Assembly (NCBI GenBank): GCA_030407505.1
Contig: JASDDH010000008.1
Location: 62,001-126,000 of the forward strand
Source of the DNA: Planococcus sp. APC 4015
GTDB taxonomy: Bacteria > Actinomycetota > Actinomycetes > Actinomycetales > Microbacteriaceae
Length of the DNA: 64,000 nt
Direction of reading: 5' to 3'
The notes beneath the pieces were generated by a model. It did no database searches, was not told the origin of the DNA, and worked only from the letters and a program-made list of their open reading frames with translations. The translations under genes and the position numbers were made by a program. Position 1 is the stretch's first letter. Each line of letters opens with the position of its first letter. This document shows, piece after piece, positions 9,332 through 18,060 of this stretch.

Positions 9332-9340
9332 AAGGCAGGG

Positions 9341-10672
9341 TCAGGGACGCAGGCGCAGCACGAACCGCGCGCCACCGAGCGGCGAAGCCTCCACCGCGAC
9401 CGATCCCCCGTGGGCGCGCGCGATCTCGGCAACGATCGCGAGGCCCAGTCCGCTGCCACCGGCATCCCGCGACCGGGCGTCGTCCAGACGCACGAACCGC
9501 TCGAAGACGCGTTCGCGCTCACCCTCGGGCACGCCGGTCCCGTCGTCGTCGACCGCGATCCAGGCGCCCTCACCGTCGCGTCCAGACGACAGGGCGATGG
9601 CCGACACGGCGTGGCGGGCGGCGTTGTCGACGAGGTTGCGCACCGCCTGCTGCACGAGGCCGGCACCCGCATGGGTGCGCACGGCCTGCACGCCGCGGGA
9701 GTCGACCGACACGGATCCGGATGCCGCGAGCCGCCTGCCTTCGGCGAAGAGCACGTCGTCGAGGTCGATCTCGGTACGGGCGGTCCCGAGAGAGCTCTCG
9801 TCGGCCCGGGTGAGCACGAGCATGCCCTGCACGAGCCGCTCCAGCCGGGCACCCTCGTCGAGCACCGCGTCGCTGAGCTCGGTCGGCGAGATGCGATCGG
9901 GGTGGGATCTCGCCACCTCGGCGTACTGCCGCAGCGACGCGAGCGGCGACTTGAGCTCGTGCGAGGCGTCGGAGACGAACCGCCGCTGCCGCGTCTGGGC
10001 GTCGTCGAGTCGGGCGAGCATCGTGTTCATGGTGCGCGCGAGGCGCCCGATCTCGTCGTCGACGGGGGGCTCGTCGACCCGCCGGTGGAGATCGGTCGAC
10101 GTGATCGCCTCGACCTGACCGCGCATGACGTCCACCGGTCGCAGGGCGCGCCCCGTGGCGACCCACACCGTGACGCCCACCAGAAGCGCCACGATCGGCA
10201 CCGCCGATGCGAGGAGGATCCCCACCGACGCCAGCGTCTCGTCCGCGGTCGTCGCGCTGCGGCCCGCGACCACGATCTGGTCGTCCTCCTCGGCCGCCAC
10301 GACGAACGCGCCGTCGAGCCCGGGCAGTGTCACGAGCATCGGCGGCTCCCGATCCGGGCCCGCGATCGCGGCGGCGTCCTCGGCGTCGTCGCTCGCTCCG
10401 ATGACGGCACCCGAGTCGCGATCGACGACCTGCCAGAACCGGTCGTCGTCGACGTCGGGCAGTGTCTCCCACCCCGAGTCCTTGGCCTGCTCGGCGAACG
10501 CGGCGGCATCCTGCGCGGCCGCCGTCTCGAGTTGGCCGTAGAGCGCTCCGCGCAGCGCGATCCAGAAGACCGCGGCGCCGACGGCGAGCGCCAGCGCGAC
10601 GGCGAGGGTCGCGACGAAGGTGATGCGACGGCGGATGCCGCCCCGCGGCCGGCCGCGCGCGGCATCCGTCAT
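9341..10672 (-). CDS. Two-component sensor histidine kinase
   Basis: 443 residues from ATG 10672, 7 bp after the response-regulator stop. Order of parts: N-terminal membrane helix (ITFVATLAVALALAVGAAVFWIAL), extracytoplasmic sensor of about 120 residues, second helix (VGILLASAVPIVALLVGVTVWV), HAMP linker (ATGRALRPVD to LDD), dimerisation/phosphoacceptor box FVSDASHELKSPL with the His, then HATPase N, G1 and G2 boxes (NLVDNAARH, DDDGTGVP, GSGLGLAIV). Orthodox OmpR-partner kinase. Signal unknown; the neighbouring PepSY protein may act on the sensor domain. Confidence 0.95.
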   Translation of the reverse strand: MTDAARGRPRGGIRRRITFVATLAVALALAVGAAVFWIALRGALYGQLETAAAQDAAAFAEQAKDSGWETLPDVDDDRFWQVVDRDSGAVIGASDDAEDAAAIAGPDREPPMLVTLPGLDGAFVVAAEEDDQIVVAGRSATTADETLASVGILLASAVPIVALLVGVTVWVATGRALRPVDVMRGQVEAITSTDLHRRVDEPPVDDEIGRLARTMNTMLARLDDAQTRQRRFVSDASHELKSPLASLRQYAEVARSHPDRISPTELSDAVLDEGARLERLVQGMLVLTRADESSLGTARTEIDLDDVLFAEGRRLAASGSVSVDSRGVQAVRTHAGAGLVQQAVRNLVDNAARHAVSAIALSSGRDGEGAWIAVDDDGTGVPEGERERVFERFVRLDDARSRDAGGSGLGLAIVAEIARAHGGSVAVEASPLGGARFVLRLRP

Positions 10673-10679
10673 CGTCGCA

Positions 10680-11357
10680 TCACCCACCGACGGCCTCCAG
10701 ACGGTAGCCGGCACCCCGCACGGTGCGGATCGACTCGACGCCGAAGGGCCGGTCGATCTTCGTGCGCAGGTGCCCGACGTAGACCTCGACGATGTTCGGG
10801 TCGCCCTCGAAGGCGAAATCCCACACGGCACCGAGGATCTGCGACTTCGAGACGACGTCGCCGGCGTTGCGCGCGAGGTATTCGAGCACGGCGAACTCGC
10901 GGGTGGTGAGCTCGATCGGCGTGGATGCCCGGTGCACCGTGCGTGCGGCCGGGTCGAGCACGAGGTCGCCGACCGTCAGCACGACGGGCCGCGCGGCCCC
11001 GCCCCGACGCACGAGTGCGCGGACGCGAGCCACCAGCACCGCGAACGAGAACGGCTTCGTGAGGTAGTCGTCGGCGCCGGTGTCGAGACCCTCGACCTGA
11101 TCCCACTCGCCATCTTTGGCGGTGAGCATGAGCACCGGCGTCCAGTTCTGCTCGTCGCGCAGCGTGCGGCACACGACATAGCCGTTCATGCCCGGCAGCA
11201 TGATGTCGAGGAGGATCGCCGCGTACTCGTTCTCGCGGGCGAACCACAGACCGTCCGTGCCGGTGTGGGCGACGTCGACCGCGAAGCCCTCGGCCTCGAG
11301 CCCGCGCCGCAGCCCTTCGGCGAGGCGGGGTTCGTCATCGACCACAAGCAGGCGCAT
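10680..11357 (-). CDS. OmpR-family response regulator
   Basis: 225 residues. Receiver domain with acidic pocket D7/D8, phosphoacceptor D51 (LLDIMLPG), conserved Thr and Lys (LTAKD, LTKPF); winged-helix output domain from about residue 125 (ELTTREFAVLEYLARNAGDVVSK ... VRGAGYRLE). First gene of the regulator-kinase pair. The direct repeat at 11380-11397 directly upstream suggests autoregulation. Confidence 0.95.
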   Translation of the reverse strand: MRLLVVDDEPRLAEGLRRGLEAEGFAVDVAHTGTDGLWFARENEYAAILLDIMLPGMNGYVVCRTLRDEQNWTPVLMLTAKDGEWDQVEGLDTGADDYLTKPFSFAVLVARVRALVRRGGAARPVVLTVGDLVLDPAARTVHRASTPIELTTREFAVLEYLARNAGDVVSKSQILGAVWDFAFEGDPNIVEVYVGHLRTKIDRPFGVESIRTVRGAGYRLEAVGG

Positions 11358-11379
11358 GACTCCATCGTGGCCGAGGATT

Positions 11380-11397
11380 GCTGAATCAGGCCTGAAG
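11380..11397 (-). promoter_or_regulatory. Direct-repeat box upstream of the response-regulator gene
   Basis: GCTGAAT (11380-11386), 4-bp spacer, CCTGAAG (11391-11397): same heptamer and same 11-bp period as the box before the PepSY gene, 23-40 bp upstream of the regulator start codon. Likely the autoregulatory site of this OmpR-type protein. Confidence 0.6.
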
Positions 11398-11405
11398 CGC
11401 CCTCA

Positions 11406-11480
11406 CCGCTGAGCCTCCAGCCGGTCGCCGAGACGGTGGGTGCGCCCCGCAGTCTCGGTGACCAGGTGGAGTCTCAGCGG
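11406..11480 (-). terminator. Two-tier hairpin after murB
   Basis: Outer arms 11406-11418 and 11468-11480 pair over 13 bp with one mismatch; inner arms 11423-11434 and 11452-11463 pair over 12 bp with one mismatch. Starts 10 bp past the murB stop and ends the murB transcript before the response-regulator promoter. Confidence 0.75.
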
Positions 11481-11489
11481 GGCGGGAGG

Positions 11490-12632
11490 TCAGAGCTCGA
11501 CGCCGACCAGCACCGGCTCGGGCTGGAGGATGAGGCCGAACTCGGACTGCACCCGGCCCTGGATGAACCGCGCGAGCTCGGAGAGCTCTTCGGCGGTCGC
11601 GCCGCCGCGGTTCGTCAGGGCGAGGGCGTGCTTCGACGACAGCGCGGCCCGCGACGACCGGGCGAGCCGGAATCCCTTGCCCAGCCCCGCGTGCTCGATG
11701 AGCCAGGCGGCGCTGATCTTGACGTCGGATTCCTGGGAGGTGGGCGGGGGCACGTAGCCGTCGAACGTCGCGAGGGGGTACACCGTCACCGTGTCGACGA
11801 CGTCGGGCGCGACCGGCCATCGCGGGCACTCGGGCGGCAGCGTGCGCGCGAAACCTGCCGAGACCACCGCGTTCTGGAAGAAGGATCCCGCGCTCCACGT
11901 GTCGTGGTCGCCCTCGTCGAGCACCATGCCCTTGCGAGCTCGGGTCGCCAGCACGTGGTCGCGCACCCAGGCGAGTGAGACGGCGTCGCCTGCGCCGAGA
12001 CCCAGCGCGGTGCGCAGCTGGTCTCCCGCGAGCGGGCGTTCGCCGTGGCCCGCTTCGGCGAGTTCGAGCGTGACCGAGAGGATCACCGCGACCCGCTCGG
12101 GCACCGACCCGTAGTGCTGCTTGAGCGCCGACGTGCGGAACCCCAGCGCGAGATCGGATGCCGGAACCGCGCGCACCTCGCCGTCGACCTCGTCCAGCAG
12201 GTCGACCTCGACGAGCGTCTGCACGATCTCCTGGCCGTAGGCGCCGATGTTCTGGATCGGCGCCGCGCCGACCGTGCCCGGAATGCCCGACATGGCCTCG
12301 ATGCCGGCCAGCCCCGCGGCGACGGCGTAGCCGACGAGGTCGTCCCAGCCGTGGCCTGCCGCGACGCGCAGCCGCACGAACCCGGGTCGGGGCGACGGCA
12401 TCCGCTCGATGCCCGTCGTGAGCACGCGCACGACGGTGCCGTCGAAGGGCTCGTCACCGGCGAACAGATTCGATCCGCCGCCGACCAGGAGCACCGGCTC
12501 GCCCGCGCTCCACAGCTCGCGCACCACGCCGACGAGTTCGTCGGTCGTGCGCGCCTCGACCATGCGGTCCGGGATGCCGCCGGTGCGCAGGGTCGTCAGC
12601 TCGGCGAGGGGACGGGGTTCGACGTCGGGCAT
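11490..12632 (-). CDS. murB: UDP-N-acetylenolpyruvoylglucosamine reductase
   Basis: 380 residues from ATG 12632. Reduces the enolpyruvyl group to lactate, giving UDP-N-acetylmuramate, a cytoplasmic step in peptidoglycan synthesis. FAD-binding motifs VLLVGGGSNLFAGD and GIEAMSGIPGTVGAAPIQNIGAYGQE (split reading: GIPGTVG, QNIGAYGQE) are intact; the catalytic Ser region is SAGSFFQNAVVS and the C-terminal catalytic Glu lies in QSEFGLILQPEPVLVG. This is the long-loop type I MurB. Two HadAB-like dehydratase genes lie directly upstream, an arrangement common in actinobacteria. Confidence 0.96.
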   Translation of the reverse strand: MPDVEPRPLAELTTLRTGGIPDRMVEARTTDELVGVVRELWSAGEPVLLVGGGSNLFAGDEPFDGTVVRVLTTGIERMPSPRPGFVRLRVAAGHGWDDLVGYAVAAGLAGIEAMSGIPGTVGAAPIQNIGAYGQEIVQTLVEVDLLDEVDGEVRAVPASDLALGFRTSALKQHYGSVPERVAVILSVTLELAEAGHGERPLAGDQLRTALGLGAGDAVSLAWVRDHVLATRARKGMVLDEGDHDTWSAGSFFQNAVVSAGFARTLPPECPRWPVAPDVVDTVTVYPLATFDGYVPPPTSQESDVKISAAWLIEHAGLGKGFRLARSSRAALSSKHALALTNRGGATAEELSELARFIQGRVQSEFGLILQPEPVLVGVEL

Positions 12633-12643
12633 GGAGGGGTTCT

Positions 12644-13048
12644 TCAGGCCAGCCGGATGCGGACCTGGGCCTTGCCCAGCACCGTCGTGTCTGCGTGCGA
12701 CACGGTCAGGTCGATGCGGGCGGTGTCGTCGTCGGCGAGCCCGACCTTCGCCACGATCCGCAGATCGGCGCCGGTCTCGGGATCGACGACGACCGGGCGC
12801 GTGAAGCGCACGCCGTAGTCGAGGATGCGGCCCGAATCGCCGAGCCACGGCACGAGTGTCTCGATCGAGAGCCCCATGGTCAGCATGCCGTGGGCGAGCA
12901 CGCCGGGAAGACCGACGGACGCGGCGACGTCGTCGCGGTAGTGGATGGGGTTGAAGTCACCGGATGCGCCGGCGTAGCGCACGAGCGACTCGCGGGTCAG
13001 GTGCACGGTGCGCTCGGCGACGACGTCGCCCACGGTCAGCGCGGTCAT
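12644..13048 (-). CDS. MaoC-like (R)-specific hydratase, HadB type
   Basis: 134 residues, one hotdog fold. Contains the hydratase motif YAGASGDFNPIHYRD with the catalytic Asp and His, followed by GLPGVLAHGMLTMG. Its ATG overlaps the stop of the upstream gene (ATGA), so both are made together and probably form a heterodimer like HadAB of the fatty-acid/mycolate FAS-II systems. Here, without mycolate genes, the role in the cell is uncertain. Confidence 0.88.
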   Translation of the reverse strand: MTALTVGDVVAERTVHLTRESLVRYAGASGDFNPIHYRDDVAASVGLPGVLAHGMLTMGLSIETLVPWLGDSGRILDYGVRFTRPVVVDPETGADLRIVAKVGLADDDTARIDLTVSHADTTVLGKAQVRIRLA

Positions 13049-13491
13049 GACGGGTCCCCCACCAGCAGCACCGATGTCGCCGTCACGACGTGCACGCCGT
13101 CTGCGTCGGTCATGACCGATTCGCTCGTCACCATCGCGTTGGCGCCGAGGGTGCGGATGCCGGTGACCGACAGCTGCGCGGTCAGCTCGTCGCCCGCGAC
13201 GATGGGGCGCGTGAACGAGAACCTCTGCTCGGCATGGAGCACGTTGGACAGCACGATGCCCGAATCGGGTTCGGCGAGGAGCTGCTGCAGGGTGAGGTCC
13301 TGGATCACGGTCGCGAAGGTCGGCGGCGCGACGACGTCGCGGTAGCCGAGCGCCTGGGCGGCGGCGGGATCGAGATGCTGGGGGTCATCGGCGAAGACGG
13401 CGCGGGCGAACTCGCGCACCTTCTCACGACCCACGAGGTAGGGCACCGTCGGCGGGAAGGACCGGCCGACGATCTCGGGGTTCACTGGCAC
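13045..13491 (-). CDS. FAS1-like dehydratase N-terminal type (UPF0336/HadA-like) protein
   Basis: 148 residues from a GTG at 13491 (a second GTG at 13485 is equally possible). Starts with the family pattern NPEIVGRSFPPTVPYLVGREKVREFA and has ADDPQHLD and VVAPPTFATV; it lacks the full catalytic Asp/His motif, as HadA-like subunits do, and would rely on the MaoC partner encoded directly downstream with a 4-bp overlap. Confidence 0.85.
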   Translation of the reverse strand: MPVNPEIVGRSFPPTVPYLVGREKVREFARAVFADDPQHLDPAAAQALGYRDVVAPPTFATVIQDLTLQQLLAEPDSGIVLSNVLHAEQRFSFTRPIVAGDELTAQLSVTGIRTLGANAMVTSESVMTDADGVHVVTATSVLLVGDPS

Positions 13492-13530
13492 GCGCCCATC
13501 CTACCGAGGGTGTCGTGCAGAGCCCGGCGA

Positions 13531-14331
13531 TCAGGCCTGCTTGCGCCCGCGGATCGCCTTGAGCGCCATCTGCACCGCGATCACGAGGAGGAAGCCGGCG
13601 AAGAGGATGTTCGCGACCTCGGGGCGCAGAAGCGTCGCGAGCCACGCGCCGAGAGCCGTGGTCGTGCACGCGGCGAGGCCGACGATGCCGGCGGCGACGA
13701 GGTCGACGTTGTGGCGGCGGATGTTGCCGATCGTCCCCGACAGCGCGGCAGGGATCATCATGAGGAGCGACGTGCCCTTGGCGATGAGGTCGCTCGTGCC
13801 GAACAGCAGCATGAGGACCGGCACGACGACGACGCCGCCGCCCACGCCCAGCAGTCCCGCCAGAGTGCCGGTGATGAGGCCGAGCACGACGAGGCCGATC
13901 ACGGTCAGCACCGACAGCGGAAGCTCGGCATCCCGGGAAGGGACGACGAGGAAGAGGCTGACGATCACGACCACCAGGAACCCGACGAACCCCCACCGCA
14001 GCGCGGTGACGGGTACCTTCGGCAGCAGCCACGTGCCGATCTGGGCGCCGATGACGGCACCCGCGGCGAGGATCAGCGCGGGGATCCACGCGACGGAGTC
14101 GTTGAGCCCGTACGAGATGACCCCGACGGCGGCCGTCGGCACGATCGCGCCCAGCGACGTGCCCGCAGCCAGACGCTGGCCGAAGCCCAGCACCAGCACG
14201 AGCAGCGGCACGATGACCGTGCCGCCGCCGACGCCGAACAGGCCCGACAGGAGTCCGGCACCGAGGCCGATCGACACGCACGTGATGATGTAGCGTGCGC
14301 CGCGCGGCCGCGTCTCGGCATCCGTCATCAT
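13531..14331 (-). CDS. TauE/SafE family membrane transporter
   Basis: 266 residues with about eight hydrophobic segments. The two half-repeats each carry the family glycine-rich motif (GLLSGLFGVGGGTVIVPLL and GTLAGLLGVGGGVVVVPVL). Such proteins move sulfite, sulfoacetate or other small organic anions, often outward. Start is the first of two consecutive ATGs, overlapping the stop of the DUF2510 gene. Substrate cannot be read from the sequence. Confidence 0.92.
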   Translation of the reverse strand: MMTDAETRPRGARYIITCVSIGLGAGLLSGLFGVGGGTVIVPLLVLVLGFGQRLAAGTSLGAIVPTAAVGVISYGLNDSVAWIPALILAAGAVIGAQIGTWLLPKVPVTALRWGFVGFLVVVIVSLFLVVPSRDAELPLSVLTVIGLVVLGLITGTLAGLLGVGGGVVVVPVLMLLFGTSDLIAKGTSLLMMIPAALSGTIGNIRRHNVDLVAAGIVGLAACTTTALGAWLATLLRPEVANILFAGFLLVIAVQMALKAIRGRKQA

Positions 14332-14693
14332 CGGACGATCCCCAGCGCGAACGGCAGAACCGAGCCGTCGCTGGTGGCATGGTTGAGGAAGAGCAGCGGG
14401 ATGATGACCGCGATCGCCACGACGATGCCGAGCAGCACGACGCCGAGCACCGCCCACACGACCCACAGCGACGACCGCGAGCCGTCGGTGGCCGCCCCGA
14501 AGGCACCGGAACCCTCACCCGCGGAGTCGTCGACAGACTCGGCGAGCTCGGGGGGCAGCTCTTCGATGCCGCCGGTGTCGGACTCGTCGGTCTCGGGGTC
14601 GGGCACGGCGACGTGCTCTGTCCACTGCGCGCCGTCCCACCAGCGCAAGGCGCCGCGGCCGTCGTCGTACCAGCCGGGGGGCATCGAGGTCAT
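14328..14693 (-). CDS. DUF2510-domain single-pass membrane protein
   Basis: 121 residues. Begins with the DUF2510 signature (PPGWYDDGRGALRWWDGAQWTEH), then an acidic linker of about 45 residues, then one membrane helix (LWVVWAVLGVVLLGIVVAIAVIIPLLF). DUF2510 is a short actinobacterial domain, usually at the N-terminus of membrane proteins, with no known activity. Coupled by a 4-bp overlap to the TauE/SafE gene. Confidence 0.88.
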   Translation of the reverse strand: MTSMPPGWYDDGRGALRWWDGAQWTEHVAVPDPETDESDTGGIEELPPELAESVDDSAGEGSGAFGAATDGSRSSLWVVWAVLGVVLLGIVVAIAVIIPLLFLNHATSDGSVLPFALGIVR

Positions 14694-14721
14694 GCGTCGA
14701 GACTACCCGGCGCCCCCGCTC

Positions 14722-15723
14722 TTACCGGGCGCTGAAGGCCGCGTCGAACGCCGCGGTCGGCGCCGCGAAGGCGTTGGCCTTCACGAAGGCGAGCGCCTCG
14801 GGTGCCCCGAGCAGGCGGTCCATGCCGGCATCCTCCCACTCGACCGAGATCGGACCGTCGTAGCCGATCGCATTGAGGGCCCGGAACGACTTCTCCCACG
14901 GCACGTCGCCCCGGCCGGTCGAGACGAAGTCCCATCCGCGGTGCAGGTCGGCCCAGGCCAGATGCGAGCCGAGTCGGCCGTTGCGCCCGTTGCCGAGGTT
15001 GAGCTTCACGTCCTTGCAGTCGACGTGGTAGATCAGGTCCGCGAACTCGAGGATGAAGTCCACCGGGTCGAGCTCCTGCCACATGAAGTGGGACGGGTCC
15101 CAGTTGAGGCCGAACGCGGGTCGGTGGCCGATCGCCTCGAGGGTGCGCACCGTCGTCCAGTAGTCGTAGGCGATCTCACTCGGATGCACCTCGTGGGCGA
15201 ACCGCACCCCGACCTCGTCGAAGACGTCGAGGATCGGGTTCCAGCGGTCGGCGAAGTCCTGGTAGCCGGCGTCGACGGCCTGCTGAGACACCGGCGGGAA
15301 CATCGCGACGTACTTCCAGATCGAAGACCCCGTGAACCCGACGACCGTCTTCACCCCGAGCTTCGCGGCGAGACGGGCCGTGTTCTTCATCTCCTCCGCT
15401 GCGCGCTGACGCACGCCTTCGGGGTCGCCGTCGCCCCAGACGACATCGGGGAGGATGTCGCGGTGGCGCTGATCGATCGGGTCGTCGCAGACCGCCTGGC
15501 CCTTGAGGTGGTTCGAGATCGCCCAGACCTTCAGCCCGTACTTCTCCAGCAGAGCGAGCTTGCCTTCGGCATAGCCGGGTTCATCCCAGCGCCACGGGTC
15601 GAGGTGATCGCCCCAGCAGGCGAGCTCGAGTCCGTCGTAGCCCCACTCCGAGGCCACACGGGCCACTTCCTCGAGCGGCAGGTCGGCCCACTGGCCGGTG
15701 AACAGGGTGATCGGACGCGTCAT
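14722..15723 (-). CDS. Sugar phosphate isomerase/epimerase (xylose-isomerase-like TIM barrel)
   Basis: 333 residues, good ribosome site (AAAGGA) before ATG 15723. AP-endonuclease-2-type barrel: metal ligands expected from [22 protein letters not shown] and SVEWED are present. Enzymes of this kind isomerise or epimerise keto-sugars or inosose-type intermediates. It follows a Gfo/Idh/MocA dehydrogenase gene by 45 bp, and the two lie downstream of a ribose-type sugar-binding protein, so they probably process the imported sugar or polyol. Confidence 0.9.
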   Translation of the reverse strand: MTRPITLFTGQWADLPLEEVARVASEWGYDGLELACWGDHLDPWRWDEPGYAEGKLALLEKYGLKVWAISNHLKGQAVCDDPIDQRHRDILPDVVWGDGDPEGVRQRAAEEMKNTARLAAKLGVKTVVGFTGSSIWKYVAMFPPVSQQAVDAGYQDFADRWNPILDVFDEVGVRFAHEVHPSEIAYDYWTTVRTLEAIGHRPAFGLNWDPSHFMWQELDPVDFILEFADLIYHVDCKDVKLNLGNGRNGRLGSHLAWADLHRGWDFVSTGRGDVPWEKSFRALNAIGYDGPISVEWEDAGMDRLLGAPEALAFVKANAFAAPTAAFDAAFSAR

Positions 15724-15768
15724 CGCGTGTTCCTTTCGTGTGCGTGTCGGTGAGCGGATGCCGCGGCT

Positions 15769-16938
15769 TCAGGCGAGCGTCGACACCCAGGTGCTGCCGG
15801 CGGCCGATGAGCGCTCGACCGCGTCGAGCACCCGCTGAACATGGAGTCCGTCGTCGAACGACGGGCGGGGCTGGGCGCCCTCGTGGATCGCCGTGACGAG
15901 ATCCCGCACCTGATGCGAGAAGCCGTGCTCGTAGCCGAGCATGTGGCCCGTCGGCCACCAGGGCGCCAGGTACGGGTGGTCGTGCTCGGTCACGAGGATG
16001 CGGCGGAATCCCAGCTCGGTCCCGGGATGCGTCGCGTCATAGAACTCCAGTTCGTTGAGCCGCTCCAGATCGAAGGCGAGCGCACCGGTCGATCCCGAGA
16101 TCTCGATGCGCAGCGCATTCTTGCGGCCCGTGCGGAACCGGGTGGCCTCGAAGGACGCCAGAGCGCCCTGTGCGAGGCGTCCGGTGAAGAGGGCGACGTC
16201 GTCGACTGTGACGGCGCCGCGTTCGGCGCCCGCCGTGCCGCTGAGCCCCTGACCCGAGGCGAGCACCGGGCGCTCCGAGACGATGGTCTCGATGATGCCC
16301 GAGACGCTCTCGACGTTCTGCCCCGTGATGTACTCCGTGAGGTCCACGGCGTGCGCGCCGATGTCGCCGAGGGCACCGGAACCGGCGTGCTCCTTCTTCA
16401 TCCGCCATGTCAGCGGGGCGTCGGCATCCATCAGCCAGTCCTGCAGGTACTCGGCCCGCACCTGCCGGATCTCGCCGAGGCGCCCCTGCGCCACGAGGTC
16501 GCGAGCGAACGTGGCGGCGGGCACGCGGCGGTAGGTGAAGCCGACCATCGAGCGCACCCCGCGCTCGGCGGCGCGTGCGGCGGCATCGGCCATCGACTCC
16601 GCCTCGCCCACGGTGTTGGCGAGCGGCTTCTCGCACAGGACGTGCTTGCCCGCCTCGAGCGCGGCGATCGCGATCTCGGCGTGCGTGTCGCCCGGTGTGA
16701 CGATGTCGACGACGTCGATATCGTCACGAGCGATGACCTCGCGCCAGTCGGTCGCCGCCTGCTCCCAGCCCCACTTGCGGGCGGATGCCTCCACGCCGGC
16801 GGCGTCGCGTCCGACGATCACAGCCATCTCGGGCTCGACGGGCAGATCGAAGAAGCGCGGAGCGACGCGCCAGCCCTGCGAGTGCGCGGCACCCATGAAA
16901 CCGTGGCCGATCATGGCCACACGGAGCGTTCCGGTCAC
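15769..16938 (-). CDS. Gfo/Idh/MocA family NAD(P)-dependent dehydrogenase
   Basis: 389 residues from GTG 16938 (AGGGAG 8 nt upstream). N-terminal Rossmann fold with GHGFMGAAHS, the family HVLCEKPLANT motif carrying the catalytic Lys, and the C-terminal alpha/beta domain with GDIGAHAVDL. Oxidises a hydroxyl on a sugar or cyclitol. Part of the same leftward gene row as the TIM-barrel isomerase. Substrate unknown; inositol-type or rare sugars are plausible. Confidence 0.92.
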   Translation of the reverse strand: MTGTLRVAMIGHGFMGAAHSQGWRVAPRFFDLPVEPEMAVIVGRDAAGVEASARKWGWEQAATDWREVIARDDIDVVDIVTPGDTHAEIAIAALEAGKHVLCEKPLANTVGEAESMADAAARAAERGVRSMVGFTYRRVPAATFARDLVAQGRLGEIRQVRAEYLQDWLMDADAPLTWRMKKEHAGSGALGDIGAHAVDLTEYITGQNVESVSGIIETIVSERPVLASGQGLSGTAGAERGAVTVDDVALFTGRLAQGALASFEATRFRTGRKNALRIEISGSTGALAFDLERLNELEFYDATHPGTELGFRRILVTEHDHPYLAPWWPTGHMLGYEHGFSHQVRDLVTAIHEGAQPRPSFDDGLHVQRVLDAVERSSAAGSTWVSTLA

Positions 16939-16963
16939 CGTGGACTCCCTTCCCGAGGTAGAT

Positions 16964-17001
16964 CGTGGGGCGCCTGCCGAGTGATCGGCGGACGCCCCAC
17001 G
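16964..17001 (-). terminator. Hairpin between the sugar-binding protein and dehydrogenase genes
   Basis: 9-bp perfect outer stem (16964-16972 / 16993-17001) with an inner stem CCGA/TCGG, 12 bp past the binding-protein stop. Within a same-strand gene row, so probably a partial terminator or RNA-stabilising hairpin that keeps the binding protein more abundant than the downstream enzymes. Confidence 0.65.
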
Positions 17002-17013
17002 AGCCGGCGCTGT

Positions 17014-18060
17014 CTAGTCGAACGACAGGTCGATGAATTCGGCGACGTTCGCCTTCGTCACGACCGGGGCGTCCAGCACGATGCGGTTCGCGACGCTCGG
17101 CGTCACGATGTCGCCCATCGTCTTGCCCTGGGCGATGAGTCGGGCAAGCGCCACGCCGTCGGCGGCCTGCGTCGACGGGTAGATGACCGTCGCCTTGAGC
17201 ACCGAGTCATCAGCCTCGATGGCCTCCATCGCGCTGCGGCTTCCCGCGCCGCCCATCATGAAGAACTCGTCGCGTCCGGCCGACGAGATGGCCGCGAGGA
17301 CGCCGATGCCCTGGTCGTCGTCGTGGTTCCAGATCGCGTCGATCTGCGGGTTGGCCGAGAGCAGCTGGGATGCCGCAGCCTCGCCACCGGCGACGGTGAA
17401 GTCCGCCGCGACGCGGGCCGTGACCTCGAGGTCGCAGTCGGCGAGCGCATCGGCGAAGCCCTGCGAGCGGTCCTGCGTGAGCGGGAGCGAGTCGATGCCG
17501 GCGATCTCGGCCACGACGGCGTCGGCGTTGCCGCCGAGCTGCTCGCAGACGTAGGTCCCGGCGCTGACACCCATGCCGTAGTTGTCGCCGAGCACCGTGG
17601 TGCGGGCGGCGAAGGGGCTCGAGAACTCCCGGTCGACGTTGATGACCGGGATGCCGGCCTCCATCGCCTCGATCGCGATCTCGGTGAGGGCCGCACCGTC
17701 GGTCGGCAGCAGCACGATGGCGTCCACGCCGTCGTTGATGAACGTCTCGACGGCGGCGATCTGGGCGATCGGGTCGTTCGTGCCCTCGGCCACCCTCAGC
17801 TCGACGTCGTCGAAGCTCTCTGCGGCGGCGATGGCGCCCGAGTTGATGGCACCGAGCCAGCCGTGGTCGGCCGCGGGGCCCGAGAAGCCGATGACGACCG
17901 TGTCGCCCGCTTCGGCGTTCTCTTCGCTGGACGTGCCCTGGTCGACGACGGATTCTTCCTCCGCCCCGCCCCCGGTGCAGCCGGCGAGAAGTCCGATGGC
18001 GGCGATGACGGCCGTGCCCGTGAGCACCAGTCGCGTGCGCGCCTTCAGGTGTGAGCGCAT
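17014..18060 (-). CDS. Sugar ABC transporter substrate-binding lipoprotein (ribose/xylose type)
   Basis: 348 residues from ATG 18060 with a strong AAGGAGGAA ribosome site. Lipoprotein signal with lipobox LLAGC at about residues 22-26, then a Peripla_BP_4 domain (VVIGFSGPAADHGWLGAI, DAIVLLPTDGAALTEIA, NVDREF, HDDDQGIGVLAAI). The ATPase and permease of the same transporter are divergent, on the other side of the 18061-18334 control region. Confidence 0.93.
   Translation of the reverse strand: MRSHLKARTRLVLTGTAVIAAIGLLAGCTGGGAEEESVVDQGTSSEENAEAGDTVVIGFSGPAADHGWLGAINSGAIAAAESFDDVELRVAEGTNDPIAQIAAVETFINDGVDAIVLLPTDGAALTEIAIEAMEAGIPVINVDREFSSPFAARTTVLGDNYGMGVSAGTYVCEQLGGNADAVVAEIAGIDSLPLTQDRSQGFADALADCDLEVTARVAADFTVAGGEAAASQLLSANPQIDAIWNHDDDQGIGVLAAISSAGRDEFFMMGGAGSRSAMEAIEADDSVLKATVIYPSTQAADGVALARLIAQGKTMGDIVTPSVANRIVLDAPVVTKANVAEFIDLSFD

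Noticed and set aside
13090..15753. Very long plus-strand open frame over the HadA, TauE and isomerase genes, rich in Arg, Asp, His and Gly
   Set aside because: It mirrors well-supported minus-strand genes; such stop-free antisense frames are common at this GC content, and its protein has no recognisable motif.
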